The notes: generated by a model from the letters alone, not told the origin. A DNA stretch of 37,265 nucleotides from an uncultured Bacilli bacterium (GCA_934097085.1 CAKONK010000014.1:1-37265), one strand, 5' to 3'. Positions 24,631 to 32,059 are shown, counted from the stretch's first letter. Numbers and translations: made by a program.

Positions 24631-24795
24631 GGAGATATAGTAGTTTTTAAAAATCATATTAGTATTGTGTCAGATAATAGAAATCATAAAGGAATTAGTT
24701 TTGTTATTCATCATGCAAATCCATATCAAAAATATTATGAAGAAGATATATTAGAGTATCATAATGATATAGTGGGTCATTATAGAATTAGTTAA
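24631..24795 (+). pseudogene. Duplicated 3' fragment of the DUF1287 gene
   Basis: Codes for the last 54 residues of the DUF1287 protein (GDIVVFKNHISIVSDNRNHK through GHYRIS) without the Cys-containing N-terminal part. An 85-codon ORF opens at ATG 24538, but its first 31 residues are unrelated and no ribosome site or promoter is evident. One change (GIVS to SIVS) lies right after the candidate catalytic His. It is a non-functional remnant created when the flanking repeat formed. Confidence 0.8.
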
Positions 24796-24812
24796 ATTAT
24801 AATTTAAAAAGA
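24631..24812 (+). repeat. 182-bp direct repeat, copy 2
   Basis: Offset 2015 bp from copy 1 at 22616-22797, about 98% identical by eye. The two copies bound the ATPase cassette (22798-24630). Confidence 0.9.
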
Positions 24813-24842
24813 ATATTATACGTTTTAAATAAATGTAAAAAA

Positions 24843-24868
24843 AAAGGCCAACCAAAAAATAGGTTGGT
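24843..24868 (-). terminator. Terminator of the CarD-like gene
   Basis: Minus strand: CCAACC (24862-24867) pairs with GGTTGG (24848-24853), followed by CC and a long T run. The stem begins just past the stop codon. Confidence 0.8.
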
Positions 24869-25333
24869 TTACTTATTTACTATTTTAAAGATATATTCTT
24901 TTATACTTTCAATAGTTTCATTTAATGATATTGATAATTCATTATATAGATATTTTTCTGCAAGATTAAAGTATTTATCATCCTTATCACTTATTTTCTT
25001 TTTATTATTAATTCTGTTTTCATTCCTTAAATAAGTTGTTTTAATAATTTTAACAAGATTTTCGTGATTATCAGTATTTAACAATTCTTTATATTGAGTT
25101 TCTACATTCTTTTCATTAATATTTGTTATAGGTGATATTTTTGGTATTTTTTCTATTAGAATTTTTGCTTCTTCACTAGAAATTATCTTTCTTAAAAGGT
25201 TACTATTTACTGGAATATTAATTATTAATGATTCATCATTCATTGGAGTCATTATATAAAATTTATTATCTTTAATACTTTTAATTTTACATACATTATG
25301 CCTATATATTACATAGTCATTTGCCTTATACAT
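24869..25333 (-). CDS. CarD/CdnL-family RNA polymerase-binding regulator
   Basis: A 154-residue protein of typical CdnL length. The N-terminal Tudor-like RNAP-interacting domain is seen in MYKANDYVIYRHNVCKIKSI and FYIMTPMNDESLIINIPV, with the family's later NLLRKIISSEEA. The helical DNA-backbone-binding C-terminus contains YKELLNTDNHENLVKIIKT, NRINNKKKISDKDDKYFNLAEKYLYNELS. CarD proteins bind the RNAP beta subunit and stabilise open promoter complexes, with global effects on rRNA and growth genes. GGGAGG lies 8 nt before the start. It is oriented towards the ATPase cassette and is divergent from the DGR-like locus. Confidence 0.85.
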   Translation of the reverse strand: MYKANDYVIYRHNVCKIKSIKDNKFYIMTPMNDESLIINIPVNSNLLRKIISSEEAKILIEKIPKISPITNINEKNVETQYKELLNTDNHENLVKIIKTTYLRNENRINNKKKISDKDDKYFNLAEKYLYNELSISLNETIESIKEYIFKIVNK

Positions 25334-25354
25334 TTAGTGCCTCCCTATATAAAT

Positions 25355-25363
25355 ATTTTAACA
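25355..25363 (-). promoter_or_regulatory. Extended -10 of the CarD-like gene
   Basis: Minus strand TGT-TAAAAT at 25355-25363; the -35 at 25378-25383 (TTACGA) is weak. Confidence 0.45.
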
Positions 25364-25442
25364 AAATAAAAAAAATTTCGTAAGTTTTTTTAATAAAAAA
25401 ATATCTAAAACCTTTACAAATCAAGCATTAACCTTGTTCGTT

Positions 25443-25471
25443 TTTTCTCAAATGTTAAACATTTGAGAAAA
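25443..25471. repeat. Perfect 12-bp inverted repeat upstream of the DGR-like target
   Basis: TTTTCTCAAATG (25443-25454) and CATTTGAGAAAA (25460-25471) around TTAAA. It ends just before a possible -35 (TTATTG, 25473-25478) and -10 (TATACT, 25495-25500). Confidence 0.7.
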
Positions 25472-25560
25472 TTTATTGTCTATTGTATGTATCTTATACT
25501 TAAATGTTAGCATATTTTTTTAGAGTTTTCAATAACCATTTCCGTAAATTCGAGGTTTGT

Positions 25561-25589
25561 TTTTCCTAAATGTTTAACATTTGAGAAAA
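25561..25589. repeat. Second, imperfect copy of the inverted repeat
   Basis: The right arm CATTTGAGAAAA (25578-25589) is identical to that at 25460-25471. The left arm (25561-25572, TTTTCCTAAATG) differs at two bases. It lies 118 bp downstream of the first copy, between promoter and gene. Confidence 0.65.
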
Positions 25590-25623
25590 TATGAGTGCCT
25601 ATTTATGTAGGATTGGAGATAAT

Positions 25624-27075
25624 ATGCATAAAAAAATAAAATTAGGTTTGTTCGTGTTTATTATTATAGGTGTAGTAATATTAAATTTTACCTATAAAAA
25701 TAAAAATGAAGTAACCAAAACAAAACGCAAAAAACAAAATAATTTAGCAATAATGATTAAGGAAGATGGTGCATCTGATTATACTAAATCAAGTTCAAAA
25801 GATATTCCAAAAGGAAATTATGCTTTAAATAGAGATAAAAGTTATTGCAAAAATAATGGTGTCATTGGCGATTATGATAGTACTTTAGGTAAGGTAAGTT
25901 TTTCATTTATTGGAACAGATAGTTGTTATTTATATTTTGATGTAATAACTGATACAGAGAAACCTGTAATATCTAATTTAGTAGTTAATGATACAACAAT
26001 AACAGCAACACTAACAGATAATGAAAGTTTATCAGGTTATGGAATAAGTACAAGTAACAGCATTGAACCAACAAGTTGGACTTCAATAAGTGGAACATCA
26101 TATAATTTAAGTACCACAATAACAACTGAAGGAACATATTATTTATGGGTAAAAGATAGTAGCAATAATAAAACTACAAAAGAGTTTACGATATCATTAG
26201 GAGTACCAATTACTACATTAATAAATTCGTCTACTAAAGATGTATATATTGAAAATGGACTTAGATATGAAGGAGCAGATCCAAATAATTATATATGTTT
26301 AGATAATCAAAAAAGTGGCACTTGTTCAGATAGTTCATTACTATTTAGAATAATAGGATTATTTGATGAAGATACCTCAAGTGATGGAACAACTAGTAGT
26401 GGTACAAAAAAACTATTAAAAGTAATAGATACAAATAACTATGGAGGAACAACTGGTAAAAAGTGGAATTCAGTAGAAAAAAATAATTGGAGCAGTGCAT
26501 CACTTAAAACAGAATTAAATGGGACATATTTAACTACTTTATTAAATACTTCAAATGTAAATAGTAAGTTATCAAGTGTGATTGTAAATGCAAAATGGCA
26601 TTTAGGGGGAGCAAGTTCATCAAATTACAACACTTTAACTGCTGAAGGTATTTATACACAGGAAAGAAATACAAGCGCGATATATAGTGGTAATCCAAGT
26701 AGTATATATGCACAAGTAGGTTTGATGTATCCAAGTGATTATGGTTATGCAACAGTGGGAGGTACAACAACAAATAGAGCAGGATGTAGAGAGAAAGCCG
26801 TATATTATTATGATACAGCAGATTGTAAAAATAATGATTGGTTATTTACATCACAAAGTAGTTTTGTAAATAATGGAGAATGGCTTCTTTCCCCTTATTC
26901 TTCGGGTTCGAATTTTGCTGCGCATTTGTACTCGTCGGGGTTTGTTAACCTCAGCGGCTACAGCGTTAGCCACAACCAGTTTGCGGTTCGTCCGACATTT
27001 TATCTAGATTCTAGTGTCCTAAAAATTGTAGGTACAGGAGATGGAACTAAGGATAACGCATATCGCGTTGGGTAA
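25624..27075 (+). CDS. Surface protein with DGR-type variable C-type-lectin-like C-terminus
   Basis: A 483-residue exported protein: membrane anchor (LGLFVFIIIGVVILNF), a YCKNN...CYLYFD module, an Ig-like region (EKPVISNLVVND through EFTISLG), then a C-type-lectin-like (DUF6273-like) domain with NYICLDNQKSG, LLFRIIGLFD and KNNWSSASLK. Its last strand pair is WLLSPYSSGSNFAAHLYSSG and AVRPTFYL. Bases 26881-27000 are 50% GC against a very AT-rich background. The codons at 26947-26976 are AAC CTC AGC GGC TAC AGC GTT AGC CAC AAC: nine of ten end in C, as expected when a retroelement randomises AAC template codons. This is the hallmark of a DGR variable region. TTGGAG precedes ATG 25624; an earlier ATG (25591) lacks a ribosome site. 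Confidence 0.75.
   Translation: MHKKIKLGLFVFIIIGVVILNFTYKNKNEVTKTKRKKQNNLAIMIKEDGASDYTKSSSKDIPKGNYALNRDKSYCKNNGVIGDYDSTLGKVSFSFIGTDSCYLYFDVITDTEKPVISNLVVNDTTITATLTDNESLSGYGISTSNSIEPTSWTSISGTSYNLSTTITTEGTYYLWVKDSSNNKTTKEFTISLGVPITTLINSSTKDVYIENGLRYEGADPNNYICLDNQKSGTCSDSSLLFRIIGLFDEDTSSDGTTSSGTKKLLKVIDTNNYGGTTGKKWNSVEKNNWSSASLKTELNGTYLTTLLNTSNVNSKLSSVIVNAKWHLGGASSSNYNTLTAEGIYTQERNTSAIYSGNPSSIYAQVGLMYPSDYGYATVGGTTTNRAGCREKAVYYYDTADCKNNDWLFTSQSSFVNNGEWLLSPYSSGSNFAAHLYSSGFVNLSGYSVSHNQFAVRPTFYLDSSVLKIVGTGDGTKDNAYRVG
26881..27003 (+). other. Candidate DGR variable region (VR)
   Basis: Covers about residues 420-460 of the surface protein. GC content, clustered C-ending codons with variable first two positions, and the invariant framing WLLSP...AVRP support A-directed hypermutation from a template repeat that is not in this window. 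Confidence 0.65.
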
Positions 27076-27141
27076 GGTAAGAACTATGGTAATGTGCGTG
27101 GTGGCAGTATCCGACCCGCACTGCCGATTTTGAAAATTTAA
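27076..27141 (+). other. In-frame lectin-like tail after the target's stop codon
   Basis: Read in the frame of the preceding gene, the 21 codons after TAA encode GKNYGNVRGGSIRPALPILK and I, then TAA. SIRPAL mirrors the AVRPTF end of the annotated protein, the closing motif of this fold. It uses codons rare here (CGA, CCC, CTG, CCG). GGCAGT (27103-27108) and ACTGCC (27120-27125) form a hairpin, a position where DGRs often carry a hairpin next to the initiation-of-homing sequence. Confidence 0.5.
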
Positions 27142-27153
27142 CAAAATTTTTTT
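27133..27153 (+). terminator. Probable terminator after the DGR-like target
   Basis: AAAATTT (27133-27139) pairs with AAATTTT (27144-27150) over 4 nt with additional T residues. AT-only stem, so moderate confidence. Confidence 0.5.
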
Positions 27154-27171
27154 GAAAGGAAAGAAGTTTAA

Positions 27172-27420
27172 ATGGATGAAGAAAAAAAGTATTTGGTAAT
27201 TAGAAAAAATAAAGGTAAGTTTTGTACAGTTTATGGTGATGATGCAAATATTATATCAATGTTTTTTGGTTATAAAATACTTGAGGGTGGAAAAGTGGGT
27301 TTTCCTAAAAGTGTATTAAATAAAGTTATTAATACTTTGCTTGATAAAAAAATATCATATATGATTATATATGTTGATAAAGATACTGAAAAGAAAAATT
27401 TTAAGAAGTTAAGAAGTTAA
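27172..27420 (+). CDS. MutS-like (MSL-type) DGR accessory protein, truncated by frameshift
   Basis: An 82-residue protein resembling domain I of MutS: YLVIRKNKGKFCTVYGDDAN, then IISMFFGYK and KVGFPKSVLNKVINTLLDKK (family pattern FYExxxxDAxxxSxxxG...GFP...L...L). Small MutS-like proteins are known accessory genes of DGRs, next to target and RT genes, and this one sits 96 nt after a candidate VR gene. GAAAGGAAAG precedes ATG 27172. The ORF ends at TAA (27418-27420) inside a tandem 8-bp duplication (AGAAGTTA at 27404-27411 and 27412-27419). Removing one copy joins it to an open tail to 27518. No reverse transcriptase follows. Confidence 0.55.
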   Translation: MDEEKKYLVIRKNKGKFCTVYGDDANIISMFFGYKILEGGKVGFPKSVLNKVINTLLDKKISYMIIYVDKDTEKKNFKKLRS

Positions 27421-27518
27421 ATAGTTATACTAAATATAGAGATATTGCTATATCTAAACTAGATTATATAAGTTTATTAATAGATTATTTATATAAAAAT
27501 AAGAGAATAATTTGTTAA
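27420..27518 (+). pseudogene. Frameshifted C-terminal tail of the MutS-like gene
   Basis: In the frame restored by deleting one 8-bp unit, 32 further codons are open: NSYTKYRDIAISKLDYISLL then IDYLYKNKRIIC and TAA at 27516-27518. Composition matches the upstream part (helical, Lys/Ile-rich). Confidence 0.55.
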
Positions 27519-27567
27519 ATATTGACCTCTAAAATAAGAAGAAATAGTGTTATTATGACTCATTTTA

Positions 27568-27576
27568 TGGTATAAT
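27568..27576 (+). promoter_or_regulatory. Extended -10 promoter of the HipA-like gene
   Basis: TGG-TATAAT at 27568-27576; no strong -35. AAGAGGTG precedes ATG 27612. Confidence 0.6.
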
Positions 27577-27611
27577 ATTTATAGTTAATAACAAATATAA
27601 GAGGTGTAAAT

Positions 27612-28805
27612 ATGAGTAAATTTACTTTAATGAATAAGAATAAAAAATTATTTGATTTTGAGTATAATGATGAAGACCATTTAATCGTAGGATTTGAACG
27701 TAATTACTCTGATAATGAAAAATATGCACCTTTTGGATTAATTAAAAATGATAGTATAGATAAAAATAGTTTTAATAAATGGTGGAAAAATAGACAAATA
27801 CCAGCATCAAGAAATGGTTTAAAAGAGGTATTATATAAAAGTGGGTTTTATGATGAAGATAATTTTGATTTATTAGATGCAAAAGTTTACTGTTTATCTT
27901 TATCAGATCAATATTGGGTAAAAAAATATAATGAAAATATTTTATGGGAAGGCATAAATTTTTTTGAAAATGAGTTTTCCGAAGATATTGGTAAAGTACT
28001 TTTTAATGGTGATAAAACATCACTAAATTTAAACTTAAATACTCCAGATATGACAAGTAATGGCAACTATGAAAAAAGATGGAAAATTATAAATGGAGAT
28101 AGATATTTAATTAAAGCCGGTGGAAAAATGATTAATCAAGAACCTTTTAACGAGGTTATTGCCACTAAATTGTATGAAAGAATTTTAAATGATGATGAAT
28201 ATGTAAAATATGAACTTACTTATGATAATGGTAAAGCAGTATCAATTTGTAAAAATTTTATTACACCTAATACCGAATTAATACCGGCTTGGAAAATTGA
28301 TGAATATTATGAAGCTAAGAAGAGTGAAAATAAATATGAGCATTATATAAGATGCTTAAATAAATTAAATATTCCTAATGCAAATTTATTGGTTGATAAA
28401 ATGTTAATATGTGATTTTATTTTAGCAAATAAAGATAGACATTTTAATAACTTTGGTGTTATTAGAAATGTTGAAACATTGGAATTTGAAAAAGTTGCAC
28501 CAATATTTGATAATGGATGTTCATTATGGTTTGACGAAAATGATATGTATGTTGGAGAGTTTTTCTTAACTAAACCTTTTGAAGAATATGAAAAAAAGCA
28601 AGTTAGTTTAGTTAAAAATATTAGTTGGTTAGATATTAGTAAATTAGATGGCTTTGAAGAAGAGGTAAAAGAAATACTTTCAAGTAATAAGTTACTATCT
28701 AATGAAAGAATAGAAAAAATTATAAAGCAAATTAAATCAAGAATTGAGTATGTTAGCAAATTAAAGCAATCAAGAGAAAATGATATTGATACTAAAATTG
28801 AATAA
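27612..28805 (+). CDS. HipA-like kinase domain protein without HipB
   Basis: A 397-residue protein of the HipA-like group found in Clostridia-type gut bacteria: GLIKNDSIDKNSFNKWWKNR, QIPASRNGLKEVL, then LSLSDQYWV and FFENEFSEDIG. Kinase-type motifs are RYLIKAGGK (nucleotide-binding Lys), ICDFILANKDRHFNNFGVI (catalytic NxDxHxxN-like, here ANKDRHFNN) and APIFDNGCSLW (metal-binding Asp). HipA phosphorylates glutamyl-tRNA synthetase in E. coli and causes persistence when free of its antitoxin HipB; the target of this subgroup is unknown. No HTH antitoxin gene is adjacent. The gene has its own promoter and terminator. Confidence 0.8.
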   Translation: MSKFTLMNKNKKLFDFEYNDEDHLIVGFERNYSDNEKYAPFGLIKNDSIDKNSFNKWWKNRQIPASRNGLKEVLYKSGFYDEDNFDLLDAKVYCLSLSDQYWVKKYNENILWEGINFFENEFSEDIGKVLFNGDKTSLNLNLNTPDMTSNGNYEKRWKIINGDRYLIKAGGKMINQEPFNEVIATKLYERILNDDEYVKYELTYDNGKAVSICKNFITPNTELIPAWKIDEYYEAKKSENKYEHYIRCLNKLNIPNANLLVDKMLICDFILANKDRHFNNFGVIRNVETLEFEKVAPIFDNGCSLWFDENDMYVGEFFLTKPFEEYEKKQVSLVKNISWLDISKLDGFEEEVKEILSSNKLLSNERIEKIIKQIKSRIEYVSKLKQSRENDIDTKIE

Positions 28806-28818
28806 AATATAATTTGTA

Positions 28819-28850
28819 AGGACACTATCTAAAGGTAGAGTCCTATTTTT
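28819..28850 (+). terminator. Terminator of the HipA-like gene
   Basis: GGAC-A-CTA and TAG-A-GTCC arms (28820-28827 with 28836-28843) with a central mismatch, then TATTTTT. Confidence 0.7.
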
Positions 28851-28896
28851 ATGATTTATAGATTATATAATTTTTTTGTATTGATAGTACAAATTT

Positions 28897-28942
28897 AAAG
28901 TGCAAATATTTGCTTCTAAAGTGCAAAAATTGCACTTTAGAA
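28897..28942. repeat. Cluster of palindromes around AAAGTGCAA
   Basis: AAAGTGCAAA starts at 28897 and at 28918, and its inverse lies at 28930-28940. GCAAATATTTGC (28902-28913) is a perfect 12-bp palindrome. TTCTAAAGTGCAA (28914-28926) and TTGCACTTTAGAA (28930-28942) are exact 13-bp inverted arms separated by AAA. This looks like a compound operator in the 218-bp gap before the MBOAT gene. Confidence 0.7.
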
Positions 28943-29023
28943 CAATTTTATAATAAATGTAATCCTTAATTCATAGACAAATTTGTGTAATTTTTATATA
29001 ATTAACTTGATAGGATGGTAATA

Positions 29024-30400
29024 ATGATATTTTCAAGCATATATTTTATATATTATTTTTTAATTATTTTTTTAATTTTATATTTTATTACTCCAAAAAA
29101 GTATAAAAATTATACTCTTTTACTTGGAAGTTTATTTTTTTACTTTTATGGAGATTCAAAATATATAGTTTTATTATTAATAAGTTCTTTAGTAAATTAT
29201 ATTTTAGGAAGACTTATTTCTAAAAAAAATAAAAAGTTATTTTTAATAATTGGTTTAATATTTAACTTTGGTTTACTATTTTATTTTAAATATTTTAATT
29301 TCTTTTTAAGTAATATAAATAGTTTATTTAAAACAAATATTAATTTATTTAGTATAGTGCTTCCTCTTGGAATAAGTTTTTATACATTTAAAAATGCAAG
29401 TTATTTAATTGATGTTTATAAAAATAGAGTAAATTCTGAAAAAAACTTTATAAATTATTTTACTTATATTGCAATGTTTCCTAGTTTAATTCAAGGACCT
29501 ATTGTTAGATATAAAGATATAGATTTAAAAGATAAAAAAATAAGTTTTGATAATTTTGCTATGGGAGTAGAAAGATTTATAATTGGTCTTTCTAAAAAGG
29601 TTATTTTAGCGGATACTTTAGCTAAACTTGTAACATCCCTTACAAATATGGAAGTTCAAACTGTAGTATCATTATGGGTAAAAGCTACTTCGGATATTGT
29701 TAAATTATATTTAGATTTTTCTGGTTATACAGATATGGCAATAGGACTTGGGTTAATGATTGGCATTAAAATAATGGAAAACTTTGATTACCCACTTTCA
29801 ACATATAGTGTAACATCCTTTTGGCGTAAATGGCATATAAGTTTATCATCTTGGTTTAAAGATTATATTTACATCCCTTTAGGAGGAAATAGAAAAGGGA
29901 AATTTAGAAAATATTTTAATATATTTGTTGTTTGGTTTTTAACAGGACTATGGCATGGAGCAAGTTGGAACTTTATTTTATGGGGATTATACTTTGGCAC
30001 AATTTTAGTAATAGAAAAAAGATTTTTCTTGAAGTTTTTTGAAAAACATAAAATAATAGGTAACATTGTTACCAATATTTTGGTGGTAATTGGCTTTGTA
30101 TTTTTCTATAATGAAAAAAATATTTTAGATATATTTATAAAAATGTTTACGGGAAGAGGAATATCATTTACTAATGTAAGCACTAATTATTACTTATTAA
30201 ATTACTTGGTGCTTTTGATAATATCATTTATAGCTTGCACACCACTTTTAAAAAATATAATTAATAAATGTAAAAAAAATAAAAATCTAAATATAGTTCT
30301 AAGTATTGTTGAACCTATAATATTAATAGGACTATTAGTGCTTAGTACAGCCTTTATTGTAGATGCATCCTCAAACTCATTTTTATACTTTAGATTTTAG
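29024..30400 (+). CDS. MBOAT family O-acyltransferase (AlgI/PatA-like)
   Basis: A 458-residue membrane protein with about ten helices. Family signatures are the MIFSSIYFIYYFLIIF start, FFYFYGD, LPLGISFYTFKNASYLIDVY, FPSLIQGPIVRY, DFSGYTDMAIGLGLMIG, FWRKWHISLSSWFKDYIYIP, LGGNRKG and LWHGASWNFILWGLYFG with the catalytic His. It moves acyl (usually acetyl) groups across the membrane for O-acetylation of an exopolysaccharide or wall polymer. Its partners are the DHHW gene 11 nt downstream and probably the SGNH protein at 34781. ATG 29015 abuts the AGG of the ribosome site, so ATG 29024 is chosen; it also gives the usual family start. Confidence 0.93.
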   Translation: MIFSSIYFIYYFLIIFLILYFITPKKYKNYTLLLGSLFFYFYGDSKYIVLLLISSLVNYILGRLISKKNKKLFLIIGLIFNFGLLFYFKYFNFFLSNINSLFKTNINLFSIVLPLGISFYTFKNASYLIDVYKNRVNSEKNFINYFTYIAMFPSLIQGPIVRYKDIDLKDKKISFDNFAMGVERFIIGLSKKVILADTLAKLVTSLTNMEVQTVVSLWVKATSDIVKLYLDFSGYTDMAIGLGLMIGIKIMENFDYPLSTYSVTSFWRKWHISLSSWFKDYIYIPLGGNRKGKFRKYFNIFVVWFLTGLWHGASWNFILWGLYFGTILVIEKRFFLKFFEKHKIIGNIVTNILVVIGFVFFYNEKNILDIFIKMFTGRGISFTNVSTNYYLLNYLVLLIISFIACTPLLKNIINKCKKNKNLNIVLSIVEPIILIGLLVLSTAFIVDASSNSFLYFRF

Positions 30401-30411
30401 AAAGGACTTTT

Positions 30412-31497
30412 ATGAAAAATAGAATAATAACACTAACATTTATATTTTTCTTATTAACATCATTTTTACTATGTCAAATAAAAAAAGATGACCTTATATC
30501 AGAAAAAGAAAGAAGACGTCTTGCAAGTAAACCTAAAATTTCTATTACTTCATTACTAAATGGAAATTATTTTAATAAAATTGATACTTATGTAACTGAT
30601 CAAATTCCTTTTAGAGATGAATTTAAAATTATTAAGGGAAATACTTTGAAAAAAACAATGTTTATGAAAGAAAATAATGGTATTTACGAAAAAGATAATA
30701 TATTATATCAAATAGATACAAAGGTAAATGTTAAAAGTATTAAACATTTACTTGACAAAATAAATTATATTGATAAAACCTATTTAACTAGTCAAAATAA
30801 GTATTTTGTTTACATACCAGATAAAAATTATTATTTAAATGATGAAAAAATTCCTAAAATAGAGTATAATACTATTGAGGGTAATTTAAAAAATGGATTA
30901 CCTAGTAATTATAAATGGATTGATATAAAAAATAATTTAGATTTATCATCATATTATAGAACTGATATTCATTGGTCACAAGATAAAATAATTGGTGTAG
31001 CAAACAATATTTGTGAGAATATGGGACTTTCTAAATTAGAGTCATACTATACCTCAAAAGAATATTATCCATTTTATGGGGCACTATATAGTAAAACAGT
31101 TTCTAGCATAAAACCAGATAAAATAACCTATTTAGATAGTGATATAATTAGAAATACTAAAGTATATAATTATGAGAAAAAAGGTTATGAAAAAGTTTAT
31201 AAAGAAAGTAATTTAAATAACATTGATAGTTATGATATTTACTTATCTGGAGCAACTGCTTTATTAACACTTGAAAATAGTTCAAATACCTCAGGAAAAG
31301 AGCTTATTATGTTTAGAGATTCTTTTGGAAGTAGTTTAGCACCACTTTTAATTGAAAAATACTCTAAAATTACAATGATTGATTTAAGATATATTGGTAG
31401 TAAGTATTTAGAAAGTGTATTAAATTTATCTGGAAATGAAGATGTTATGTTTATTTATAGTAATGTTATAATTAATAATAGTTTTACTTTAAAGTAG
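30412..31497 (+). CDS. DHHW/AlgX-like acetyltransferase partner protein
   Basis: A 361-residue exported protein with an N-terminal anchor (IITLTFIFFLLTSFLLC). The family opening EKERRRLASKP, then KIDTYVTDQIPFRDEFK, is followed by the SGNH/DHHW-like motifs TDIHWSQ (normally TDHHW) and FRDSFGSSLAPLL. DHHW proteins accompany MBOAT acyltransferases and are thought to hand the acyl group to the polysaccharide outside the membrane, as AlgJ/AlgX do for alginate. One His of the name-giving motif is Ile here (TDIHW). Spaced 11 nt from the MBOAT gene. Confidence 0.87.
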   Translation: MKNRIITLTFIFFLLTSFLLCQIKKDDLISEKERRRLASKPKISITSLLNGNYFNKIDTYVTDQIPFRDEFKIIKGNTLKKTMFMKENNGIYEKDNILYQIDTKVNVKSIKHLLDKINYIDKTYLTSQNKYFVYIPDKNYYLNDEKIPKIEYNTIEGNLKNGLPSNYKWIDIKNNLDLSSYYRTDIHWSQDKIIGVANNICENMGLSKLESYYTSKEYYPFYGALYSKTVSSIKPDKITYLDSDIIRNTKVYNYEKKGYEKVYKESNLNNIDSYDIYLSGATALLTLENSSNTSGKELIMFRDSFGSSLAPLLIEKYSKITMIDLRYIGSKYLESVLNLSGNEDVMFIYSNVIINNSFTLK

Positions 31498-31515
31498 AGA
31501 AAGGAAAGGTAGTTT

Positions 31516-31980
31516 ATGAAAAAAGGTTTAAGTTTATTATTAGTTTTTATTGGAATTTTATTTTTAGCAGGTTGTGGTAAAAATGAAAAAAATGTTGAGG
31601 GATCACTTTCTGATTTAATGACAAAAGTTTATGATGGAGCTGGAGTTTCTCATGAGGATATGGAAACTGTAGAATTAAATAGTGAAAATACTTCATTTTA
31701 TTTAGGAGATGTGTCATTTTCTTTCAAAGAGGCCCTTGCAAGTGAACCAATAATGTCTTCGGTAGCTCATTCAGTAGTACTAATTAGACTTAATAGTGCA
31801 TCTGATGCTGAAAAAGCAAAAAAAGAAATCAAAGAAAAAGTTGATCCTAATAAATGGGTATGTGTTTCTGTTGATGAAGAAAATGTTTATGTTGAAAGTG
31901 TTGGTGATTTAGTTATACTTGCAATGGACAACCAAAATGGAGAAAAATTAAAAGATAGTTTTCTAAATTTAAGTAAGTAA
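31516..31980 (+). CDS. Lipoprotein, DUF4358-like
   Basis: A 154-residue lipoprotein: signal MKKGLSLLLVFIGILFLAGC with lipobox LAGC (Cys20). The exported part resembles DUF4358 proteins (LMTKVYDGAG, then VVLIRLNSASDAEKAKKEIK and the final VESVGDLVILAMDN), which often accompany MBOAT/DHHW O-acylation genes in Firmicutes. Its function is unknown, perhaps a periplasmic-side accessory of the acylation complex. The last 18 coding bases, including stop, and the 5 bases beyond are repeated at 34691-34713, after the ABC operon. Confidence 0.78.
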   Translation: MKKGLSLLLVFIGILFLAGCGKNEKNVEGSLSDLMTKVYDGAGVSHEDMETVELNSENTSFYLGDVSFSFKEALASEPIMSSVAHSVVLIRLNSASDAEKAKKEIKEKVDPNKWVCVSVDEENVYVESVGDLVILAMDNQNGEKLKDSFLNLSK

Positions 31981-31985
31981 AATAA
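31963..31985 (+). repeat. 23-bp direct repeat, copy 1 (end of the lipoprotein gene)
   Basis: Exactly identical to 34691-34713. It includes the TAA stop of the lipoprotein gene. Confidence 0.85.
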
Positions 31986-32010
31986 CATTGTTTTGATGTT
32001 ATTTTTTTTC
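31981..32010 (+). terminator. Terminator after the lipoprotein gene
   Basis: AATAACAT (31981-31988) pairs with ATGTTATT (31996-32003) over 7 nt, then a T run. Confidence 0.85.
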
Positions 32011-32059
32011 GCAAATTTTATTTTGCATTTGTAGAAGTAAATTTTGCGTTAATTTTATA

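Noticed and set aside
27421..27611. Remnant of a DGR reverse transcriptase
   Set aside because: No RT motif such as YxDD is found. The only open stretch is the restored tail of the MutS-like gene, followed by the next promoter.
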